Source: Tanypteryx hageni (taxonomy: Eukaryota > Arthropoda > Insecta > Odonata > Petaluridae). From it: a DNA stretch of 64,000 nt. The notes beneath the pieces were generated by a model that was not told the origin of the DNA, ran no database searches, and saw only the letters and a list, made by a program, of their open reading frames with translations. Shown piece by piece: positions 36,423 through 46,631 of this stretch. The first letter of the stretch is position 1; each line of letters begins with the position of its first letter. The translations under genes were made by a program, and so were the position numbers. Location: contig CM054118.1 of NCBI GenBank assembly GCA_028673005.1, forward strand, positions 91,488,858 through 91,552,857. Reading direction: 5' to 3'.

Positions 36423-39400
36423 GATTACGAAAGAGAAAAGGTAAATGGGATAAATGGATGGCAACAAGTTGTTGGGATAAAGAAGCACAGTGAGCACTCA
36501 CCAATAAGATGACTTCAAGCTGCCGAGCTGTTGGGGGTGTCAAAGTGACACAAGTGAAAAATACAAACAAAAACATGGAAGCTTTCGGTGGTGATCCCTT
36601 CGTCAGCACAGTAGAGAGACAACTGATGGTGGTGATACTGGGTGGAGGCATGGGGATGGAAGGGTAGTGCGGGATAGTCGGGGATTGAATGATGAGGAGG
36701 GGTGGGGGAATGACTGAAAAGGAGTGAAGTGCTAGCGAAGGTTGAGGCCAGGGGGAGTGAAGGTGTTTAGGAGTTGGAGATGGACAAGCTCCCACTGATG
36801 GATTTTCTGAGCCGAAGCATGCACAAACACACACTCATACAGAAAATCAGACAACTACACCAGTATTTATTTATAACACTAAATGTGCATTTTGACATCA
36901 TCGTTGATGTTGAAATGAGCATTTAGGCTTATAAATAAATACTGGTGTAGTTGTCTGATTTTCTGTGCGAGTGTATGTTTGTGCATGCATGCGAGTCCCT
37001 GGCATGGAATCATTTTCCTGCAAACTTGCAGGCATAATACTTTGGTCCCTGGAGAGATTTAATTTTCTGTGTGTGTGTATGTACTATCACCAGTATTTAC
37101 TTATTAATATATTTTTTTTGGTGTGTAAGGTGATTAAAAAATGTTCATGTAATAACATGTTATACGAAAAGCACAATTAACCGAGCTTTTTGTATTTTTC
37201 AGATCATGTAACTAACTGGAAGTAGCAACATTAGATGAAAAGTTAATTGTGTCTTATGGTTAACAGAATTGAAGGCCAAAAGAGCTGTGAGAAGAAAATT
37301 CATGGCTCACTACAGGTGTCTCATAAGAACTCAATTTCCAATTGAATGAAAGAGTTGACAGAAAACATGTTGCTGAATGACAAACCGTGATCCGTGATGC
37401 CTCAAATCAGTGAGAAGACCGTGACAGTTGTTGAGTAAGCATTTAAAGAAGTCCACGAAAGTCATTGATATGTGCGTCTATTGGACATATCGTGGATTTT
37501 CACTCACTGACCCATTTTTTTAACTTTGTCATCCAATTGGTAATGGAGGTCCTATGAGGCAACTTTCCTGTAATGTCATGAATTTTATTCTCACAGCTCT
37601 TCAGTTCTGCTAACCATATGACACAATTCACTTTTTCATCTAATGTTGCCATTTCCAGTTAGTTACATGATCTGAAAAAATGCATAAAAATTGGTTAATT
37701 GTGCTTATACATGACATTTATAATTTCCTTCTGTTGTGTCTCTATCCAAAGTTATTGGGGATTAAAAGTGGACAAGGAATTTATAAAGACCCTCTTTATA
37801 GTCAGATATGGATAAAATGCAAATTATTGTAATTATGTTTCTTTCTTCTTTCCTATTAAATCTTATGTAAAATGGTAACAATGCCATGTGATGTATGTTT
37901 TTTTGATTGTTAACTGTTGTTTCTTTTTAGGTGTCTCTTCCTCATACAAAATATTCTGTGTCATGCTATTCGATCCTCAACCAATGTGAGGTTGCCAGTA
38001 ATATGGCATGCTATGATGGAATTGAATTTGGTATTAGAGGGAAAGAAACTGCTTCTACTGAGGAGATGATTGCTTCATCTAGGAGTGTAGGTTTCAATGA
38101 GGTAGTTAGAGGGCGAATATTGGCTGGTAATTACTTTTTATTGAAGAGGTAAGTTTTTACAGTACAAGCTCTAAATGTAAGGTTCAAAGTAAATCTTCGA
38201 GATCAGTTCATGGATTATATCATGAAAATGATATAGTAAACTGTAGTCGTAAAAATAATTTAGTGGGAGAATTATTGCCGAGGATGACTGTTTTGAAGTG
38301 AAAATAAGCTACAATTAGCTATTTCAATTTTTTGTTAACCCAGAACAGCATTTTTCAAAGTACAAGTTGCAACTCAATACAGCCATCTCTTATAGCACTC
38401 TGGATGCATTCTTTGAAAACAGAACGCTATATGAAATAGCTCTGTAGGAGATCATTATAACTTTGTTTTGATGAAGATGTGTTCCCAGCAGTGCTATTTC
38501 TTACATATGGGGGATTCATCGGGATATCTGTAATAGCACTAATAATGATATTCTGCACACAATAAATATATTAAGCTTTATCTGTCAGATTTACACACCC
38601 ATGCGTTAGGTCCCGATGTGAATTTTTTGTTAGTATTCTTTGTCAGTATGGAGTTATGAATGCAGCAGTATTGTGATAAATTACGAGTAAAACATAATAA
38701 AAATCACACTCCTATGTTGGAAAATAAATATTGTATTAAATATTACAGATGATATTTAAAAACAGTTTTTGAGAAAACTGAAGCCAAAATCATGACATTA
38801 AAAATAAGTTCGACTCATACTTCATTTATGGATATAATTCCTCGATATGGTTATTCTTAATAAACCAGAGAATCGTTCTATGCACTTTTCTAGACATTGA
38901 TATTTTCTACCCTTTTTCACAAAAATGCTGATATCTCCGAAACTATAAATGACAAAGTGGGCCCTTCCCTGGCAGACATCCCCATATTATGAATTATCAG
39001 TGACCAATGTTCAAATAAAAAGCGTTTTAACCTTTTCCACTCGTATGTCAAGTGTGGCTTGACATGGCTAGCATCGGCACCAACTCGTATGCCGGGCCAC
39101 ACGACACATTTCATCGTAAGGGGAGGGGGTTTTTGTCTACTTTTTCAAATAACTTTTCTTGTAAGCTACAGCGACTAAATGTGGGTAAACAACAACAATT
39201 ATGTAATATAGATTCAATTATAAATTAAAAGTTACGAGTAAATTACGTCTCCAGCCGATGCCACTGTAGCTGGTGTTCGTCTTATCTATTTTGAGGTGTA
39301 TGCACTTTTTGACTAGCATTAGTTGCTATTCATTACTTTGAAGTCATTTGCTTATTTCAGATAATGAATTTACAAATGGGGATCGACGAGGTGAGAAAGA

Positions 39401-42400
39401 GGAGTTTGCTCGTCAGCCATCTCGTATTAGCTTCCATTTTCCACCTCTTTTTGTCAGTTTGTTTTCTTATTTGTTTGTGTTCATCTGACCCACTGAAGGC
39501 TCTGCTCATTCTCTTTTATCTTTTGCATAGGACAGAGATGGTGTAAAGGGACCAGCTCACTCAACCTCTTGGGTAGAGTAGGCTGGTCCCTTTACACAAT
39601 GAGTTATATATTCCTCAGAGCTTCCACATGAGCTTTGCTGTGCTGCACACTTCATTTTTTAGCCTACTTTCCAGAATGGAAATAGGCTTATAGTTTTGTC
39701 GTTGTGTTTGTCTGTCCCCCCTAGTAACTTTTGAACCAATAGACCGATTTTCATGAAACTTTGTGGAAATCTCTTGCTACATGGTCTGAGCTCCTGAGGA
39801 TAGTTTTTGTTGTGAAGATTGAAGTCCTGGGTTCGATTCCAGGAACTATTCCCATTTGATTTACATGAGAAATTTGAAATTCATCGTGCATAGTCATTTT
39901 CTCTTGCACAGTAAAATATCTTAGAATTGTAATATCGGAGCAAGTTCTGTACTATTCTCTGAGGAAAGTAATGAAGATTCTAATTTTTATCATAGAATTT
40001 TTATCGATTGTATTTCTTAGAATTTGGCGTAAATATTGGCGATGTTGCAGTTTTTATCACTCATTACGAGTGTTGCCATAGCAAAAACTATTGTTGGACT
40101 CAGATTTGGTATATTCTATTACGTACATGCATTATTTTTGCCACACAAATACGCATGATTGATTTAATATTCCGTTCAACTGTATTTGTAGTATTTTATA
40201 ACGCTAACTTATGCAATTTGGGAACACAAAGAGCTGCATATCCGCGATGACTTTAAAGCTATTAAAGCCAATATAAGTAGGCGTCATAAGTTCCGTTTGG
40301 ATCATCTTGTTTGATGATACACTTATCCTTGTAAACAATCGTCATGTTGAACACCCCTGGGGATTTGATTATTCATACATTTCTAGAAGCATCTCGGATG
40401 TTTTGATGAAACAGGATTCTCTTACAAGGAGCGCTTTCCCTGCAGTTGACTCAGTTCTATATTCGCAAGTAGTCGTTCCTTCAGAAATAATTGTCACTCC
40501 TTAGGATAGAAAAGTTTTGCAAAGATTTAGAAAGCAGTGACGATGACTTTTGCTTCGACTGTGAAAAACTATTCAAAACTGTAATAGTGATGAAAGCAAA
40601 TGCTCTGATCATGCAGATGAGCATACTGAACCAATTGCTGGTCCTAGCGGAATTACGAAAAGGAAAATTTCCCTTGTTTCACCCAAAGATACGGGTGAAT
40701 ATTCTGACAGTGACAGTGATATTTACTTGCAAAGACAAAATGACAATGCAAAATTGTTTATACGAGTGACAGCAGTTTTGAGAGTAATAGTGATGGAGGT
40801 GAAGATGATGTTAGCATTGAAAATCCTGTCATAAAATCCCATGAAAGTGATGTTTATGTTGGAAAATAAGCAAAAGAAAAATGGAAAGCTGCATCTGTGA
40901 ATTACCAGGCATCTAAAAGGATCCATTTCTCCACTGGACAATTGTGTTTTGGACCACAAGTTCCTTCCTTTATTAGGAAACTTGTACGTGAACTAGTTGG
41001 AGATTTCAGGGGAGGGGGTTACACTAACTCCTAGGGGTAGAGCATCATCCACAAATCAAGAACAGCGTTTAGATGGAAAGCTCCACATAATCATACCTCA
41101 CCCTAATAAAAAACATACAGACTGTGCTGTTGTTCTAATAGAAAAGTCCCAGGTGGAAGAAGAGAGACAGTTTACATCTGTGAGACATGTAAATGTAAAC
41201 CAGGTCCTCATGTGGGTGAATGTTTCAAAAAGTATCATACGATGAACAAATATAGAGACTAAAATTAATGTCCGAGTTGAAACATTATTTTTAATATAAA
41301 AAATGCAAATAAATAAGTTTATATGCAAATAAAATACCGCTTTTCATTAAAGTGCTGCCATTTTTAAAATAAGGGGTTATTTAAAAATTAAATTCCAAGT
41401 AGACTAATGGAATAAAGAAAAAAATCCGAGTGCAAAGGGTTAAAGTAAAAACATTAAGAATTACATTATTTGGTGCTATAGAGGAAAGAAACACTTCAAA
41501 AACGTATTGGCATACAAACATTTTGTAAACAAAAAATGCAAAAACAACAGTATTTACTTTTTGGAAGCATGGTTCCTATCACTCCGACAGCTGATGCAGC
41601 CTCAGTGTATAGAGCTTTCTCACGAGGCTTGTGTACTCATTCTCCTTAAGATATGAGAAAAGGACCGGAGGCAGAGCTCTAACACTCGAGAGAGATATGA
41701 TTTCTGAAGTGTCAGATTATGTCCTTTCCCCTGAGTTTTTGTCCATCAGCATTTTTGTCTCATCCTGGTGTGACATGATGTTTCTTCCCAGGTCAAAAAC
41801 AGCAGTCTCAGAACTAAGTGGAACATTAGTCAGCAAGTGAATACATTTCATAGAATATCTATTTTCCATTCAGCATTTAAGGGTTAAAGCATAGAATCGA
41901 TGTTGCAAGGCAATACTTGGTGAATTCCCTTATAAATTTATTTATATAAAAATAAAAAGTTTTTATTACCAAAAGAAATTGTAAAAGTTTCCTTTTGGTT
42001 TTAAAAATTATACATTTTTATGTATTTTATTTATTTGTTTATTCAAAGTTTTACATACAGAAAAACTGCCATTTTACAGTGAAATGTTAACAATATAAAT
42101 AATTAATAATAATAAAATAGGAAATGCGGATTACAATCAAGTCAGAGCATATAAAATATTAAATGGAAATAAATAAAATACATAATTCAAGAGGGAAAGG
42201 AATAAAACATTGTTTAATTAGGGGAAATATGTGTGACTGCCTGTTTTGTAAAGTTTTTGACTGTAAGAAAAATGGATCAATAATTAAGGGTAGCGAACTT
42301 AAGAGAGATGGAATACGAAAGAAAAGAGAGCATTTACAGAGAGAAATCCTGGGAGTAGATAGATGAAGCAAGGAAGAAGAACAGGTGTTTCTTGAGGGAA

Positions 42401-45400
42401 CTCGAAAATTGATACATGATATTAAGTCAGGACAATCTATAATAGAATTTAAAATATTATAAATAAAGGAAATATTTTGTTGAATAGTGGAAAGATTGTC
42501 CAAGCAGACTGCAGATCAAATAGTAGTATTTGAGGCATTATGAAAAGAAGTCATACGATATTTCACAATTTTAAGAAAAAAATTTATATACAAACAAATT
42601 TATATTAAAGTATCTTACAACATAAAAGAGTTATTTCACAACCAAACAATTCAGTATGTGGCTAGCTGAAATGTAGCATGCAAGCTTTTTTTGGCACTAT
42701 TTTAAAATTATATATAATCTTACTATAATCTTATAAACTCAGGACTTGAGCCAAAGAATGCCTAAGAGGATGAAGTTTTATTTTCCTGCCATCGATTTTC
42801 TAATACAAGTTGAATCGGTTCACAAATCAGTTTTTAACATGAAAATTTGACATTTTTATGTGAAAATCTTTTGTTGCCAAGGTGATGTGCATTGTTTCCG
42901 GTTTTGTCTAATTGCGATTGATTGACAGCAATTTTTTATTTGCCTCACATCTGTCCACGTATTACGACTTCCTCTAGTCCACTTTGGTTGGCCAGACAAA
43001 TGATATAACTCTTAGCATCAGCATCCTCTAATCCTCATAAGTCATGAAATCCTAGTGGTCATGCCACTCATACTGGTGCTGCTGACTTCTCTCTACGAAG
43101 CACCGATGTCCTTGATTGCCTTCATTATGTTGAATGGCTTCTAAAAATCCCTGATAGATTGTTCTTAACCATCTGTAACCTTCATCAGATGCTTGAATAC
43201 ATGTCTAGTGTAATGAGATTTGAAATTTGCTATGACACCCTGGCCCATCAGCTGCAGAAGGGATATCATGCTGGGTTTATGGTAGATTACTTCCACTGGC
43301 ACTGAAGCATTTAGAGCAACGAGGTTCTCTGTGTGACCTGGGGCATTGTAAAGGAGCAACAATGCTCTGGGCTCCAAAGTTTTTCTCCTCCTAATACTGC
43401 TTCACCACAGGACAGAAACTTGACATATATCACTGCTGGAAGAAGTTGACTGTCATCCGGGCCTTTTTGTTTGCCTTCCACGTGACAGGTAAATGCTCCT
43501 TTAAGAACCCCTTCATTGCTCGGGGTGTTTCAGAGTGGTAGATGACTATGTGTTTTGTCTTCAAGTCACCCACAGTGTTAACATCCTGGAGAAGTGTTAG
43601 TCGAACTTTGGAGGTCTTGAACCCTGACACATTTCTCTTCCCAAGAAATAAATATGTGTAAAGGCTTCCAAAAGAGGCTTGTCTCATCAGCATTAAACAC
43701 AAATTGTGGTGGGTACTTGCCCTGATAAATGATAGCCTTGAGGATGTCTGGAAATTCACACACTGCCTGTTTGTCAGTATTCGCAGCTGCACCAGAAATA
43801 TGCACACTGCAATTAAGTGCAGGGCTTAAACTTCTTGAGCCTTGACTTGCCTCAAATGTCTCTATGGTCGATTCCTCACCTTGTTGTTCCTGCTGGTAGG
43901 TGAACATGCACCTAGTCTTCTCCATGATGATCGGTTGGTACACAACCTTTTTTAATTGCAGGCCATACAAACACGGATAAACTTGAGAAGTGCCACACAA
44001 TTTATTAAAAACCTATCAATATATAGACAATTTAAGTACTTATGGTAGGTTGAATTTCCATTCTAAAGCCATCTTTTTCACCTTTCGATAATTATCTTCC
44101 TCCATAATGATTCGACAGTTAGGTAAGCTGATGGGTTAATAAAATTAAAAAATTAAAATTGTTTGAAGGCTCTAAGGGCCACCTGAAATTGAGTCACGGG
44201 CCACAGGTTGCGCACCACTGGGCAAGAGACATATGACTATGTCTGAACTTCCATCCATATACTCAAGCATCTTTTTGAGTAAAATACTCTTTGAGTATGC
44301 ACCTTTTGCAGTTAATGCAGCGATGGATTGTGAGGGAGGTGTTATCTTGTCTTTGTTCTCAAAAATGGTATCAATGGTGGATGTAGCCATTTCCAAGCCA
44401 CAACCAACATCAACCCAAAGTTAACCTACTTGCACATGCCATATCACCTGCATTTTTACATCCACATTTTCCTTGACAGTTTGGCCTCATTATCTGCACT
44501 CTTAACTAGCAGACTTTTTTCCTGAAATAAAGTGTCTCAAATGCTCCCAAAAAATGCTTAATAATTAGACCAAAATGAGAGATATCACAGTGGAAAAAAT
44601 GCGCAACATCATGAAGTGCTGAAAATTGGTGTAGGTGAGCATTGTTTGGCATAGCACCAGCCAGTAACTGCCACTTTCATTGATTGAATGCAAAGCTCAT
44701 ATGTGTTGCATATTCCTATGCAGAACTCCGGAACGATGAGCATTACAGCGAATCAACATTGAAAGATGTAGTGTCAGGGCCATGCTGGCCTATGGGTACA
44801 TCGCACCCAGGCGGCAATTCATAGTCGTTTTCTATCTCGTAGTATTATACGCATATACTTTAGTAATATTTAAAATTAAAAGAATCATTTATTTTTACTT
44901 ATTAACTAGATTATTTTCTTTGAACACATGCTAATTCAGCATGTATCCAAAGAGGAGGAACTGGCAGACTAAAGAGTGCTGCCTTTGGACCGGTACTGTC
45001 CCTAGGAACGTACTGCCCTAGCTCATCCTGCCATATGGGTTGCTTCTTCAGCCAGAAAATGTCGATTTTTTTCATATTCTTAAGCCATGGATTATAATTC
45101 TAAGCTACGTTAACTGTGATGTAAGTAAATAATGACGTCATAAAGTTTAAATACACATTATTTTCATTAGCTTTAATGAGATATATTACCAATTATCTAA
45201 ATTATGAGTGTTATCTTTAAAAATGGTAAAAATATGAAAAAGTTATATCTATTCTTCTGCATAAATTTTAAATATTGGTAAAATTATTAAAAACCCCGAG
45301 TTTACTATAATTTTTCTTAAATTAAATACATCTTATAATCTAAAATCAGAAATAAATCTGGGCCAGGGTGCTTTTATACGTTTGTAAGGGGCAGCATACA

Positions 45401-45905
45401 CTGCTTGCATCCAGGCAGCAAATATGCCCAGCGTGGGGCTGAGTAGTGCTCTAATCTAAGAGCTATGGCTGTATTGGGTTGCAAGGCTCATAAGGAAAAT
45501 GTGGACATTAAGTACAATGCCAACTGAAATATATTAAAGTGGACTTTGTTGAAATATATTAGAAATGGCTGAGAGTGAAATGCTCTAGTTAGATCAATGG
45601 TTTCATTTTATTTCTGTTGCTTTTTTAATAGAAGTATATAAATATTCTGGCCAGAAGCTTCTTTTTATTCTCATATACTGGGTCTTGAAACAAAAAGTTT
45701 GATAAACACTGATCTATAGGATAAGTATTAGACATGATGTCATAATTTCACTTCTTTGAAATTTTAATTTCTGTAAAGATGAAAATTAAATATACAATCA
45801 TAATTTATGGTATAATGATACTGAGATCTTTTAATTGCATATTGAAATAATTGAACTGAATCAAAAGTTGTTTGTAAACAAGATCTAACTTTTCAGCATT
45901 TCAAC

Positions 45906-45999
<94 letters not shown>

Positions 46000-46564
46000 G
46001 TATGTGTGTGTGTGTGTTGACCTCACCAGCAATCCACTCAACATCCACATGAACGGCCACCGCAACAGCATCATTCTTAAATGACTGCTGCCTGTGGCCG
46101 TTCATACGAACAATCACAACCTAAAATTTAATGATTGCTTCACGGTGAGGGCCATTCACGCTCTCCCTGATAATGCTTCAGCCCCCCAACTCCGTTGCAC
46201 ATATCCATCTTTTAAACTCCTTCACTACCCCTAGCCTCAACCTTTGCTAGCATTTCACTCCCTTTTTGCCATTCCTCAACCCCCTCCATATCCTCCAATC
46301 CCCGACTTTTCCGCACTACCCTTCCACCCCCATGCCTCCACCCAGTGTCACCACCATCAGTAGTCTTTCTACTGTACTGATGAAGGAATAGTCCCCGAAA
46401 GCTTCCGTGTTTTTTGTGTTCATTTTACCTGTGTCACTTTGACACCTCCACCAGCAGCTCGCCAACCTGAAGTGATCTTATTGGTGAGTGCTCACTGGGC
46501 TTCCTTATCCCAACAACTTGTTGCCATCCATTTATCCCATTTACCTTTCTTCTTCCCTAAGCAT

Positions 46565-46631
<67 letters not shown>

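Larger units (their letters stand above)
39031..41439 (+). mobile_element. piggyBac element with internal deletion
   Basis: TTAA (39027-39030 and 41440-41443) flanks ends CCTTTTCCACTCG and, reverse-complemented, CCCTTTGCACTCG. Inside, 40530-40860 encodes an acidic Ser/Asp-rich N-terminal stretch ([27 protein letters not shown]). About 41115-41250 encodes the C-terminal Cys-rich domain ([29 protein letters not shown]). The catalytic DDD domain between them is missing. A copy of the 650-bp dispersed repeat (39660-40308) and a hairpin (39541-39597) are nested within. It lies in QRSL1 intron 7. Confidence 0.75.

Noticed and set aside
36316..36834. 172-codon minus-strand open frame
   Set aside because: It is the Pro/Ser/His-coding tract of a PLE repeat that recurs at 46.2-46.6 kb and runs into the TA array, so not a host gene.
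42159..42503. 114-codon minus-strand open frame
   Set aside because: Low-complexity composition without motif or splice support.
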